The translations under genes and the position numbers were made by a program. The notes under the pieces were generated by a model that was not told the origin of the DNA, did not search any database, and saw only the letters and a list, made by a program, of their open reading frames with translations. Of a DNA stretch of 64,000 nt, positions 24,179 to 33,039 are shown piece by piece (the stretch's first letter is position 1; the number at the start of each line of letters is the position of its first letter). The DNA lies in assembly GCF_020150815.1 (NCBI RefSeq), contig NZ_CP083723.1, positions 1,674,001-1,738,000 of the forward strand. The letters are read 5' to 3'. Origin of the DNA: Haloprofundus salilacus (GTDB taxonomy: Archaea > Halobacteriota > Halobacteria > Halobacteriales > Haloferacaceae).

Positions 24179-25551
24179 TGCTGGAGTCCGCGGAGTTGCT
24201 CGCCGAGCCAGTCGACCGTCTCGCCGGGCGAGCGGCCGCCGACGAGCAGTTGGTCGGCCGCCTGCCCGAACAGTTGATTGCTGTAGGCGTCGGCGGCGAC
24301 GATGTTCGGCGCGCCGTCGTCACCCGTCGCGAGCACGGTCGTGAACGCGTCCCAGTTCTCCTTGACCATCTCGACGACCGCCGGGAACTGCTGAATCGTC
24401 TCGTTGTTCCGCATCGGCTCGCTGTCGAGTTGCTCGCGCGTCGGCGGGAACTGGAACAGCGGCGCCGAGAGGACGAAGTCGAAGAAGCGGTCCGACTGGT
24501 TGAAGAAGTTCACGAACTCCTGTGCCCCCTCGGTCGCGCCGCCGTCGTTGCGGACCAGGTGGCCCTCCATGTACGCCCACCATTGGTCCTGTTGCTTGCC
24601 GCTTGGCAGCGGGAACGGCATCGGACTGAGGTTCTCGACGAGGTCCGGCCGGTTACCCATGATGGTCAGCACGGGCAGGCCGCCGACGCTGGCAATGGCC
24701 GCCGCGTTCTCCTGCTGGAGCGCGCCGATGGCGTCGCCCCACTCCCAGCCGCTGCCGTTCGGCGAGTGCTCGGCCATCGACTGGAGCCACTCGAACGTCG
24801 CCACCGCCGCCTCGCGGTTCGAACCCTGGTCGACGGTCACCTCGATGCCGTCGGAGGGACCGGCGTAGATCTGTACGTCGTTTTGCCAGAGGTACTGCGT
24901 AATCTGCGTGTCGGCATTGTTCGTCTGGCCGGACTGAACGACGTAGCCCTTCATGTCGTGCTCGTCGGCGACGCCGCCAGCCGCCGAGAGCCACTCCTCC
25001 CACGACCCGGGGAGGCTCTCGTACACGTCGTTTCGGTACCACCCCATCAGCGGTTCGACCATCGCCGGTGCGAAGTACGACTCGCCGTCGGCGCTCACCG
25101 GGTCGGGGAGGTCGTTGTCCCGAACCGCGGGCGTCACCGGCGCGAGGACGCCGTCGCGCTGGAGGCGGTAGGCGTCCGTCGACGTGTCGAAGAGGATGTC
25201 CGGCGGGTTCCCGGCGGCGACCATCTTCTGCATCTCGGCGTCGGAGGAGGTGCCTTTCGCCGTGTAGATCATCTCCACCGTGTAGTCGTACTCCGACTCG
25301 AACTCAGAGATGATGGCGTCCATCACGTCCTTCGAGTCGCCGCGGTCCGAGAGGTAGCGAATCGTGTTTCCGCCTGACCCCCCCGATCCGTTGGAGTCGT
25401 CGCCGCTGCCGGAGCCACCGGTGGTACAACCGGCGAGACAGAGCGTCGCCGCGGTTCCCGCGGCGCCGAGGTAGCGCCGCCGGCTAATTCGTCGGGTCCG
25501 CGAGCAGGTGCTATTCGCGCTGTTCGTCCCGTGGGCCTGGTCTTGAGCCAT
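24175..25551 (-). CDS. ABC importer substrate-binding lipoprotein (Tat-exported), 458 aa
   Basis: The N-terminus carries a twin-arginine motif (S-R-R-R-Y-L) followed by a short hydrophobic stretch and the lipobox L-A-G-C (cysteine near residue 42). A Gly/Ser/Asp linker and an extracytoplasmic solute-binding domain (family 1) follow; 'FESEYDYTVEMIY' and 'MVAAGNPPDILFDTS' are typical. Family 1 proteins bind sugars, sugar phosphates or related polyols, but substrate cannot be inferred. It is the first gene of the operon, with a promoter at about 25604. Confidence 0.9.
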   Translation of the reverse strand: MAQDQAHGTNSANSTCSRTRRISRRRYLGAAGTAATLCLAGCTTGGSGSGDDSNGSGGSGGNTIRYLSDRGDSKDVMDAIISEFESEYDYTVEMIYTAKGTSSDAEMQKMVAAGNPPDILFDTSTDAYRLQRDGVLAPVTPAVRDNDLPDPVSADGESYFAPAMVEPLMGWYRNDVYESLPGSWEEWLSAAGGVADEHDMKGYVVQSGQTNNADTQITQYLWQNDVQIYAGPSDGIEVTVDQGSNREAAVATFEWLQSMAEHSPNGSGWEWGDAIGALQQENAAAIASVGGLPVLTIMGNRPDLVENLSPMPFPLPSGKQQDQWWAYMEGHLVRNDGGATEGAQEFVNFFNQSDRFFDFVLSAPLFQFPPTREQLDSEPMRNNETIQQFPAVVEMVKENWDAFTTVLATGDDGAPNIVAADAYSNQLFGQAADQLLVGGRSPGETVDWLGEQLRGLQQ

Positions 25552-25603
25552 GGTACCGAATTACAAATAATGGAGGTTATCCGCTTGCCCTACACCTGTA
25601 GCC

Positions 25604-25614
25604 TCTTTAAATAT
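25604..25614 (-). promoter_or_regulatory. Promoter of the importer operon
   Basis: The minus strand reads AATATTTAAAG here, a strong haloarchaeal TATA element. It lies about 58 bases upstream of ATG 25551, so this transcript should have a 5' leader of about 30 bases, unlike the leaderless neighbours. The element is close to the 3' end of the Bat-type regulator gene (25639). Confidence 0.5.
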
Positions 25615-25638
25615 TCTGCCGCTCCGACGCGCGGGCGC

Positions 25639-26379
25639 TCAGTTCGTCCGCGGGAGTTCTTCGGCGCGGTCCTCGTCCGCCGTCTCGTTCATCCGCGGCG
25701 GGTCGGCAGCGTACGTCGTGTCCGCCGGCGAGGACAGCGACCCAGCCACGCCGGACTGGACCGGGGCCGACGCGCTCGTCAGCGCGTCGGTCAGCAGTTT
25801 CTGCTCGGCTTTGCGGAGATGTTCCAGAAACGTGACGTGGGTGATGTCGAGGCGGGCCGCGAGGGTCGTGGCGTCGGCGCGTCGCGGCCAGTCGAAGTAG
25901 CCCTCCTCGAGCGCGAGCGAGACGACCTCCGCCTGTCGCCGCGAGAGCGTCGTCGCCGGTCCGGAAAAGGGCGCGAGTCGGCTTAGGCGGACGTGCCCTA
26001 GCGACCGCAGGTCGTTCACGATGGCTTTGAGGTCCGCGCGGCGGAAGACAACGATGTCGAAGACGCGGCGCGTCCCGTCGAACTGACTCATCCGCTGGAG
26101 CATCCCGTGGTTCTCGCGGATGACGGGCAGCGCACCCGAGGAACGTTTCGTGATGAGCAGTTGGGAGTCGTCGACGGGTTCGACCGCGAGCACCGCGTCG
26201 GAGCCGAGGAGGAGGCGCTCGACGGCGTCTCGGTGCGGCCCAGCGTCGATGACGAACCGGATGAGGTCGTCGTCAAGCACCTCGCACTGCGAGACCACGA
26301 ACGGACCGTCGGCGAGGTCGCTGAGTTCGCTGAGGACGTAGTCGGAGTCGAGGTCTATGTGGAGTGTGGCGCGGAGCAT
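25639..26379 (-). CDS. Bat-type HTH regulator (bacterio-opsin activator HTH family), 246 aa
   Basis: The C-terminal half has the HTH_10 signature: 'LSRRQAEVVSLALEEGYFDW' then P-R-R, followed by 'LAARLDITHVTFLEHLRKAE'. The N-terminal 140 residues are an alpha/beta sensor-like domain (Bat-type GAF-related), and the final 40 residues are an acidic tail. Start ATG 26379 (MLRATLHID) has a TTCAAAAG element 27 bases upstream. It is co-oriented with, and just ahead of, the importer operon and is the natural candidate for its regulator. Confidence 0.85.
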   Translation of the reverse strand: MLRATLHIDLDSDYVLSELSDLADGPFVVSQCEVLDDDLIRFVIDAGPHRDAVERLLLGSDAVLAVEPVDDSQLLITKRSSGALPVIRENHGMLQRMSQFDGTRRVFDIVVFRRADLKAIVNDLRSLGHVRLSRLAPFSGPATTLSRRQAEVVSLALEEGYFDWPRRADATTLAARLDITHVTFLEHLRKAEQKLLTDALTSASAPVQSGVAGSLSSPADTTYAADPPRMNETADEDRAEELPRTN

Positions 26380-26499
26380 GCCACGTGTTGACAACCGCCG
26401 CTTTTGAATCTTCCTGCCGGGAGTCAACGGCCGGGACACTCGGCGGGCGACGTGCCGCATCGGCGAGACGTTTTTGTCCTCTCCGCGAGAGTCGCGGCC

Positions 26500-27024
26500 A
26501 TGTCACTGGCCGCAGACACGCGCGAGGCGGTCCGCGAGCGACCGTTTCTTCTAAATGCACTCCGCGCGGGAGTCGTCAACTATGCCGCCGCCGCGTCGTC
26601 ACTGGACCTCGACGGCGACACCGACGCTATCGCCACCGCGCTCCGCCGCTACGCCGAGGAGTTGTCGCCGCCGGAAATCGAAGCACGAGACGCCCGCGTG
26701 ACGATGAAACGCGGGGTCGGTATCGTCGACGCCGAAGAAGCGGAAGCCGCGGAGGCGACGGACGAGGGTGCGCTGTTGACGCTCGGCGGACGGGTAGTCG
26801 TCGCCGACGCCGGGTTGCAGACAGCGGTGTTGGCGACGGGCGAGGTGGACGCCGATGCGCTGACGACGGTTCTCGGTCGGCTGCAGGCGGCCGAGGTTTC
26901 GGTCGACGCGGCGGCGACGGCAGGCGAATCCCTACTCGTCGTGGTCGAACGCCGCGACGGCGTGAACGCGCTTCGGGTCGTTGAGTCGGCGCTGGAAGCG
27001 ATTTCGGTCGTGGGCGACGAGTAA
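26500..27024 (+). CDS. Haloarchaeal protein with possible ACT-like region, 174 aa
   Basis: Start ATG 26500, with GTTTTTG 27 bases upstream. The N-terminal 60 residues look like a helical DNA-binding-type domain ('LNALRAGVVNYAAAAS', 'DAIATALRRYAEEL'). The C-terminal half alternates strands and helices ('VAVLATGEVDADALTTVL' type) and may be a ferredoxin-like ACT fold. No confident family name. It precedes cysS on the same strand by 79 bases. Confidence 0.65.
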   Translation: MSLAADTREAVRERPFLLNALRAGVVNYAAAASSLDLDGDTDAIATALRRYAEELSPPEIEARDARVTMKRGVGIVDAEEAEAAEATDEGALLTLGGRVVVADAGLQTAVLATGEVDADALTTVLGRLQAAEVSVDAAATAGESLLVVVERRDGVNALRVVESALEAISVVGDE

Positions 27025-27103
27025 TCCCCGTCAAACGCGGTGGGTGCCGCGCCGTCGCACGCTTCTGAAAGGCCTAAATCCCATCCCAAACAATCCCCGG
27101 GCA

Positions 27104-28588
27104 ATGACGCTGTCCGTGACCAACACCCTGACGGGCGAACGCGAGGAGTTCGAGCCGGGCGACCCCGACGACGTACTGTTGTACGTCTGCGGGCTGACGG
27201 TCTCGGACGACGCCCACCTCGGTCACGCCCGGGTGTGGACCCACTCGGACGTGATGCACCGCTGGCTGGCTCACGAGGGCTACGGCGTCCGCCACGTCGA
27301 GAACTTCACCGACGTGAACGAGAAGATCGCCGCCCGAGCGGGCGAGGAGGGCCTCGGCGACTCCGAACCGGCGGTCGCCGAGCGGTTCATCGCCTCGGTT
27401 ATCGAGGACATGCGCGGACTGAACCTCCTGCGCGCGGAAGTTTATCCACGAGTATCGGAGCACGTCCCCGAGATAATCGACCTCATCGAGACGCTCGTCG
27501 AGAAGGGTTACGCCTACGAGTCTAATGGATCAGTATACTTCGACGTGACCGAGTTCCCCGACTACGGCAAACTCTCGAACCAGAACGTCGAGGAGATGGA
27601 GGCGCAGGGCGAAGTCGACGAGCGCAGCGAGAAGCGCCACCCCGCCGACTTCGCGCTCTGGAAGGCCGACGGCGTCAGCGACGCCGCCATCGCCGAACAC
27701 CGAAAGGACGACCGTCCGGTGGACGAGTCAGTAGACCACGGCGAGACGTGGGACTCCCCGTGGGGCGAAGGGCGACCCGGCTGGCACATCGAGTGCTCAG
27801 CGATGTCGATGACGCACCTCGGCGAGACGCTGGACATCCACGTCGGCGGCCACGACCTCGTCTTCCCGCACCACGAGAACGAAATCGCCCAGAGCGAGGC
27901 GGCGACAGGCCAGCAGTTTGCCCGCTACTGGCTCCACACCGGCCTGTTGGAGACGAAAGGCGAGAAGATGAGTTCGAGCCTCGGCAACTACTTCACCGTC
28001 TCCGGAGCCTTGGAGGAGTTCGGCGTGAACGTCGTCCGGACGTTCTACCTCTCGACCGGTTACGGCTCGAAGCAGACGTTCAGCGAGGAGGCGATGGCCG
28101 AAGCCGAGGAGCGGTGGGAGCGCCTCGAACGCGCCTACGAGACGGCCAGCGGCCGCCTCGACTCGACGGACGCACGGACGAAAGCCGAGGACGAGGGTCT
28201 CCGAGCGACCGTTGAGGAGATCCGCGAGGAGTTCGGCCGTGCGATGAACGACGACTTCAACGTCCGTGAGGCGATGGCGGCGCTACTCGAACTCGCCGCG
28301 GGCGTCAACAGACACGTCGAAGCTCACGACGAGTACGATTATCAGGGGCTTCGCGAGGCCGTCGAGACGTTCGAGGAACTCGGCGGCGACGTGTTCGGTC
28401 TCTCCTTCGGCGACGCGACGAGCGGCGACGTCAGTTTGGCGGACGACCTCGTCGAACTCGTGTTGGAGGTGCGCGAATCGGAGCGCGAAGCGGGCAACTA
28501 CGAGCGTGCCGACGACCTCCGCGACCGACTGGAGGCCATCGGCGTCGAAGTCCAGGACAGCGACGACGGGCCGACGTTCCGGTACTGA
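27104..28588 (+). CDS. cysS: Cysteinyl-tRNA synthetase, 494 aa
   Basis: This class I synthetase charges tRNA-Cys. H-L-G-H (about 38-41) is the HIGH motif, and K-M-S-S-S occurs in 'KGEKMSSSLGN' near residue 290. Zinc/cysteine-site residues include C29 in 'YVCGLTVSD' and the 'HIECSAM' and 'FPHHENEIAQSE' segments. The C-terminal DALR-like helical domain is present. Start ATG 27104 (MTLSVTNTL) gives the family length; a CCTAAAT element is about 30 bases upstream. The longer upstream frame reads through the preceding gene and was rejected. Confidence 0.96.
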   Translation: MTLSVTNTLTGEREEFEPGDPDDVLLYVCGLTVSDDAHLGHARVWTHSDVMHRWLAHEGYGVRHVENFTDVNEKIAARAGEEGLGDSEPAVAERFIASVIEDMRGLNLLRAEVYPRVSEHVPEIIDLIETLVEKGYAYESNGSVYFDVTEFPDYGKLSNQNVEEMEAQGEVDERSEKRHPADFALWKADGVSDAAIAEHRKDDRPVDESVDHGETWDSPWGEGRPGWHIECSAMSMTHLGETLDIHVGGHDLVFPHHENEIAQSEAATGQQFARYWLHTGLLETKGEKMSSSLGNYFTVSGALEEFGVNVVRTFYLSTGYGSKQTFSEEAMAEAEERWERLERAYETASGRLDSTDARTKAEDEGLRATVEEIREEFGRAMNDDFNVREAMAALLELAAGVNRHVEAHDEYDYQGLREAVETFEELGGDVFGLSFGDATSGDVSLADDLVELVLEVRESEREAGNYERADDLRDRLEAIGVEVQDSDDGPTFRY

Positions 28589-28732
28589 GTCGCCGCAGCC
28601 CTATTCTCCGTCTCGCGCACCGACAAACTCATCTCCCTTGCGGTATGCCAGCGTTCGACGCCCTCATATCCGCTGGGACGCCTAACCTCCGGTAAGCGCC
28701 GGCGTCGCCGGACGGCGTCGGCGCACCACCCC

Positions 28733-29788
28733 ATGAAGTCAGATATCGACTACGAACAGTTGTACGAAGAGGTCATCCCCTCCGTCGTCTCCGTCTACAC
28801 CGCCGGTCGCGGCCCGATGGGCGGCGCAGGGTCGGGATTCGTCTACGACCGCCACCACGTCGTGACGAACGAACACGTCGTCCGCAGCGGCGACGTCGTC
28901 GAACTCCGGTTCAGCGACAGCCAGTGGCGCGAAGGCGAAGTGATCGGTGTCGACGCCTACACCGATCTCGCGGTGATCCGCGTCGGGAATCTTCCGGAAG
29001 CCGCGCTCGCGCTCCCGGTTGCGACGGAGAACCCGAAACCCGGCCGTCCGGTCGCGGCGCTCGGTAACCCGATGGGTCTCGACGGTTCGATCAGCGTCGG
29101 CATCGTCTCGGGGTCGAACCGGTCGATGCCCACCTCCGGCGGGTTCGCCATTCCGGACGTGGTCCAGACCGACGCTCCCATCAACCCCGGAAACAGCGGC
29201 GGGCCGCTCGTGGCATTGAACGGCCGCGACGACTTCGATGGAGCGAAGCACGAAGCAACGGACGACCGCCGACGGTCGTACGAAGTCGTCGGCGTAAACC
29301 GCGCCAGACAGGGCGACAACATCGGTTTCGCCGTCTCCCCAGCCATCGTTTCGCGCGTAGTTCCCGGACTCATCGAAGACGGCTTCTACCGCCACTCGTA
29401 CCTCAGAACCCGGACGCTCGACGTGACGCCCACCGTCGCGCGGGCGAACCGACTCGACGAACCGCGTGGCGTCCTCGTCGTCGACGTGGCCGCCGGACCG
29501 ACCGGGGGCGACGCGCTCCGCGGGTCTCGCTACACGCGGACCGTCCGCGGACAGGAGGTACCTGTCGGCGGCGACGTCATCGTCGGTATCAACGGCCGGG
29601 CCGTCAACTCCCACGAGCAGTTGATGCACTACCTCATCACCGAGACGCGCCCGAGCGAACCGGTCGAAATAGACGTGCTCCGCGACGGCGACGAGGTAAC
29701 GTTGGAGGTCGTCCTCGGCGAGCGCCCGACGCCGGGCGACAGACGTTCGCGGCGCAGCGGGCGCGGCGAGCGCATCCCAATCGACTGA
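28733..29788 (+). CDS. HtrA/DegP-like serine protease with PDZ domain, apparently cytoplasmic, 351 aa
   Basis: The trypsin-like fold carries the triad H48 (in TNEHVV), D78 (in YTDLAVI) and S155 (in NPGNSGGPL). A PDZ domain follows at about 240-330, with 'VGGDVIVGINGRAV' as its core. There is no signal peptide, Tat motif or membrane helix, so it should act inside the cell as a protease or chaperone, unlike most secreted HtrA proteins. A basic tail (RRSRRSGRGERIP) ends it. The leader region 28589-28732 (144 bases) holds GC-rich inverted repeats but no gene. Confidence 0.88.
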   Translation: MKSDIDYEQLYEEVIPSVVSVYTAGRGPMGGAGSGFVYDRHHVVTNEHVVRSGDVVELRFSDSQWREGEVIGVDAYTDLAVIRVGNLPEAALALPVATENPKPGRPVAALGNPMGLDGSISVGIVSGSNRSMPTSGGFAIPDVVQTDAPINPGNSGGPLVALNGRDDFDGAKHEATDDRRRSYEVVGVNRARQGDNIGFAVSPAIVSRVVPGLIEDGFYRHSYLRTRTLDVTPTVARANRLDEPRGVLVVDVAAGPTGGDALRGSRYTRTVRGQEVPVGGDVIVGINGRAVNSHEQLMHYLITETRPSEPVEIDVLRDGDEVTLEVVLGERPTPGDRRSRRSGRGERIPID

Positions 29789-29843
29789 GCGACGGTTCAA
29801 GCGGTCGAAATACCTACGTTTTCGAGGCAGAAACCGAGCGATC

Positions 29844-29981
29844 ATGGGTCACTGTCCCCACTGCGAATCGGAACTGCGAGAACTCGCCGAGAGCGATACC
29901 GACCTGCGGTTCAGCGACGGTAACGTCTGGGAGTGCTCCGAGTGCGGTGCAATTCTCGGCGTGAGCCGAGTCGGGGTCTGA
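29844..29981 (+). CDS. Small zinc-ribbon protein, 45 aa
   Basis: ATG 29844 opens a 45-codon frame with two knuckles: C-P-H-C (residues 4-7) and C-S-E-C (residues 31-34). The middle includes a 'SDGNVWEC' approach strand. A TACGTTTTCG element about 25 bases upstream supports a leaderless start. It is a compact single-zinc ribbon, of a type known to matter physiologically in Haloferax though usually of unknown function. It is convergent with the ABC-2 permease gene, whose stop lies six bases beyond. Confidence 0.7.
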   Translation: MGHCPHCESELRELAESDTDLRFSDGNVWECSECGAILGVSRVGV

Positions 29982-29986
29982 GGTCG

Positions 29987-30757
29987 TCAGTCCGTCCGCG
30001 GGATAGCGTACGCCCCGGCAGCGAAGAAGACGACGGCGAGGGCGGTGACGATGCCGAGGTTGAGGAGAACGGTCGCGTCGCCCCATCCGACACCTTCGAA
30101 CGTCAGCGCCCGCACGCCGCGCGAGAAGTACGTCAGCGGCGAGAGGCCGACTATCGACTGGAACCACTCCGGCAGCAACTCGGACGTGACGAACGTCTCC
30201 GAGAGAAACAGCAGCGGAATCGCCACCGCGTTGCTCGCGGCGATGACGCCGTCTTGGGAGTCGGCGACGCTGCCGAGCACGGAGCCAAGCCCGCAAAAGG
30301 TAGCCACGCCGAGGACGACGAACGGAATCAGGAGCAACAGGTCGAGTGAGAGCGGAATCTCCGCGCCCGTCGCGACGACCATCAGCATCAGGATGAGCAG
30401 CGCCGCGAGACCGATGACGACAACGTTGACGAGCGTCTGCGCGAGCAGCCACTCCGCGCGCGACAGCGGCGTCGTCGCCAGCTTCTCGAATCGGTTTCCC
30501 TCCCGGTGGCGGGCGATTTCGCTGCCGACGCGCGACAGCGGCGTGAACAGCACGACGGTCGCCAGATAGCCCGGCACGTAGTACGCCTGCGGTTCGGCGA
30601 ACAGGCCGCCGCCGGTCGGCTGGGTCTGCACCAGCGCGCCGAAGATGAGCACGAGGATGACCGGGAAGAAGAACGTGAAGAACACTGCCGTTCGGCGGCG
30701 GAGGAAAGAGTTCCACGCCGCGCCGAACTCCGCGCGGACGCGTCCGGTCGCCGTCAT
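29987..30757 (-). CDS. ABC-2 type exporter permease, 256 aa
   Basis: Six membrane helices with the ABC-2 pattern: a long first helix ('FFTFFFPVILVLIFGALV'), the 'GNRFEKLATTPLSRAEWLLAQ' loop (coupling helix region), and a C-terminal pair ('GLSPLTYFSRGVRAL'). It overlaps the ATPase stop by four bases (30754-30757) and completes a two-gene efflux or secretion ABC system. The exported substrate is not evident; small drug-type or lipid exporters have this shape. Confidence 0.85.
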   Translation of the reverse strand: MTATGRVRAEFGAAWNSFLRRRTAVFFTFFFPVILVLIFGALVQTQPTGGGLFAEPQAYYVPGYLATVVLFTPLSRVGSEIARHREGNRFEKLATTPLSRAEWLLAQTLVNVVVIGLAALLILMLMVVATGAEIPLSLDLLLLIPFVVLGVATFCGLGSVLGSVADSQDGVIAASNAVAIPLLFLSETFVTSELLPEWFQSIVGLSPLTYFSRGVRALTFEGVGWGDATVLLNLGIVTALAVVFFAAGAYAIPRTD

Positions 30758-31767
30758 CGGTCACCCCCTTTCGCGCCGAGAGCGCCGGCGTCGACGGTCT
30801 CGGCGTCGGCGATCTCCGTCGCGGCCGTCGCTGACGACGGCGACGACGAGGGTTCGCCGAGCGCGCCGAACTCGTCGCCGGTGAGGCGCAGGTAGACGTC
30901 TTCGAGGTTCGGTTGCTTCCACGTCAGCGAGTCGTAACGAACGCCCGCGGATTCGAGGGCGTCGACTGCCGGTGCGATGGCCGTGGGGTTGACGTTCCGG
31001 AAGACGAGTTCGTCGCCGTCGGCGGCGAGGTCGAACTGTGGACTCCCTTCCGACAGCGCGTCGACGGCCACGGATGGCGAGTTTTCGGGCCGGACGACGA
31101 GTCGGCTCTCGCCGCCGTACTCGGCGACGAGCGAGTCAGGCGTGCCGACAGCGACGAGTTCACCGTCGGCGAGCAATCCGACGCGGTCGGAGAGCCGTTC
31201 GACCTCGGCCATCGAGTGACTCGTCAGAAACACCGTCGTTCCCCCCGCCGCGAGCTCCTCGAGGAGCGACCAGAGCGACCGGCGGCCCGCGGGGTCGATG
31301 CCGGTCGTGGGTTCGTCCAGAAAGAGCAGATCGGGGTCGTTGACGAGCGAAACGCCAACGCAGACGCGGCGCTGTTGGCCGCCCGAGAGGTTCTCGTACC
31401 ACGTGTCGGCGGCGTCTACGAGGCCGACGTCGGCGAGCACGGCGTCGGGGTCCCGCGCCTCGTCGTACAGTCCGGCGTAGTAGGCGACGAGTTCTCGGGC
31501 GGTGAGTCTCGCAGGCGGCGAGAACGACTGCGGGAGGAGGCTCAGCTGCTGTTCGTCGGCGTCGGCGGGGTCGCCGCCGAAGACACGAACCGTCCCGTCC
31601 GCGCGGGTCGTCCCGGTGAGCGCACGGACGAGCGTCGTCTTGCCCGCGCCGTTCGGGCCGATGAGACCGAACACCTCCCCCGCGCCGACCGACAGCGAGA
31701 CGCCGTCGAGCGCGACGGTCTCGTCGTACTGCTTTCGCACGTCATCGGCGACCAGTACCTCGTCCAT
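30754..31767 (-). CDS. ABC-2 type exporter ATPase (NatA/DrrA-like), 337 aa
   Basis: Start ATG 31767 (MDEVLVADDV); the longer frame upstream was rejected because a TTAC-type box at about 31790-31796 is 27 bases before this ATG. Walker A is G-P-N-G-A-G-K-T-T, the signature L-S-G-G-Q-Q-R-R, Walker B 'LLFLDEPTTGIDPAGR'. The C-terminal 120 residues are a DrrA-like extension. A low-complexity Ser/Ala tail (about 300-330) is unusual but not alarming in this group. Confidence 0.88.
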   Translation of the reverse strand: MDEVLVADDVRKQYDETVALDGVSLSVGAGEVFGLIGPNGAGKTTLVRALTGTTRADGTVRVFGGDPADADEQQLSLLPQSFSPPARLTARELVAYYAGLYDEARDPDAVLADVGLVDAADTWYENLSGGQQRRVCVGVSLVNDPDLLFLDEPTTGIDPAGRRSLWSLLEELAAGGTTVFLTSHSMAEVERLSDRVGLLADGELVAVGTPDSLVAEYGGESRLVVRPENSPSVAVDALSEGSPQFDLAADGDELVFRNVNPTAIAPAVDALESAGVRYDSLTWKQPNLEDVYLRLTGDEFGALGEPSSSPSSATAATEIADAETVDAGALGAKGGDR

Positions 31768-31843
31768 GGTCGAACTCGGTGCGTCCCGGCTGTAAGGATT
31801 CCCTTTCGGGGGCGCGAACGCGCCCTTCCTCGTACCCTCGTGC

Positions 31844-32911
31844 TCAGTCGGTCGTCGCGTCCGAGGGTTCGGCGGCTTCCGCGGCTTCCGCGGCGTCGAC
31901 GGCGGCACCATCGGCGTCTCCGAACGCGTCTATGTCGACGGTCTGTCCCGTCTCGGCCGCTTCGTACGCCGCTTCGGTGAGCGCCGTGACGCGAACTGCG
32001 TCCGCCGCGGGGATGACCAGCTCCGCGTCGCCGCGGACGACGTCGACGAAGTTCCGGAGTTTCGTCTCCGTGAGTTCCTCGAACTCGGGTTCGGGGGCGT
32101 CCTCGGCTTCGACCTCGCCGCCGGACTCGACGGTGAGCGTGTCGTCGGCGAGGCTGATTCGGCCCTCGGTGCCCCAGAGGTGCAGACCCTCGCCGGGTGC
32201 GGGAGTGCTCCGGCCCGCGCCGGAGACGCCGACGCTCGCGGAAACTCGGTCGCCGTCGCGGTCGAGTGTCACCGCGAGCGCGCTGTTGACGTCCACATCG
32301 TGGCCGCGGTCGTCGACGGCGGCGGCGACGGAGACGGGATCGCTCTGCGTCGTCCACAGGAGCGCATCGAGCAGGTGCGACCCGGAGTCGTACAGCTGTC
32401 CGCCGCCGGAGAGCGCCGGGTTGCCGCGCCACCGCTCCTCGGCGAACGATATCCACACCTGTTCGAGGAAGCAGACGGCCATGTGGAGGTCGCCGATCGC
32501 TCCCTCGTCGATGAGTCGGCGTATCTTCCGGAACCGCCAGTCGACGTGGCGCTGGTAGCCGACCGCGAGCGTGAGGTCGGTCTCACCGGCTCGCCTCCGG
32601 AGGTCGCGGGCGTGGTCGAGGTCGGTCACCATCGGTTTTTCGAGGTGGACGTGGACGCCCTGGTCGAGGCAGGCGCGGGCCTGTTCGTAGTGGAGCGTGT
32701 GCGGGGTGACGATACAGGCGGCGTCGGCGTCCTCGACGTCGAGCATCTCCTCGTACGACTCGTACGTCGGGACGTCGTGTTCCTCGGCGAACACCTCGCG
32801 GGCGTCCGCGGAGACGTCCGCCCCGGCGATGAGGTCGACTCCGTCGAGGGCGGCGAGCGTTCGAAGTTCGAGGCGGCCGAGGCTTCCGAGTCCGATTCCT
32901 ACGACGTTCAC
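31844..32911 (-). CDS. Gfo/Idh/MocA family NAD(P)-dependent oxidoreductase, 355 aa
   Basis: The Rossmann fold begins with G-I-G-L-G-S-L-G, and 'HLEKPMVTDLDHA' carries the E-K-P motif whose lysine sits at the active site. The GTG at 32911 is the only reasonable start in front of the nucleotide-binding strand; the further upstream frame is unlikely to be translated. These enzymes oxidise sugars, inositols or related polyols. The C-terminal tail is an Ala/Glu-rich run (about 325-355). The gene is divergent from two tandem aldo-keto reductases, suggesting a shared sugar pathway. Confidence 0.86.
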   Translation of the reverse strand: MNVVGIGLGSLGRLELRTLAALDGVDLIAGADVSADAREVFAEEHDVPTYESYEEMLDVEDADAACIVTPHTLHYEQARACLDQGVHVHLEKPMVTDLDHARDLRRRAGETDLTLAVGYQRHVDWRFRKIRRLIDEGAIGDLHMAVCFLEQVWISFAEERWRGNPALSGGGQLYDSGSHLLDALLWTTQSDPVSVAAAVDDRGHDVDVNSALAVTLDRDGDRVSASVGVSGAGRSTPAPGEGLHLWGTEGRISLADDTLTVESGGEVEAEDAPEPEFEELTETKLRNFVDVVRGDAELVIPAADAVRVTALTEAAYEAAETGQTVDIDAFGDADGAAVDAAEAAEAAEPSDATTD

Positions 32912-33039
32912 GCCGGGATGGACGAGCGGGCAGATAACAATTCGTCGGAGTCGGCGTGCCCGGCCGATGTACCGTTCGGTGCACTTCACCGCATTTCCGG
33001 TACTCACAGCCTTTTGACGAATGCCTCCGAGGGGTCGGT

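Noticed and set aside
28644-28694. 16-codon ORF before the HtrA-like gene
   Set aside because: Too short, no promoter, no coupling to the next start.
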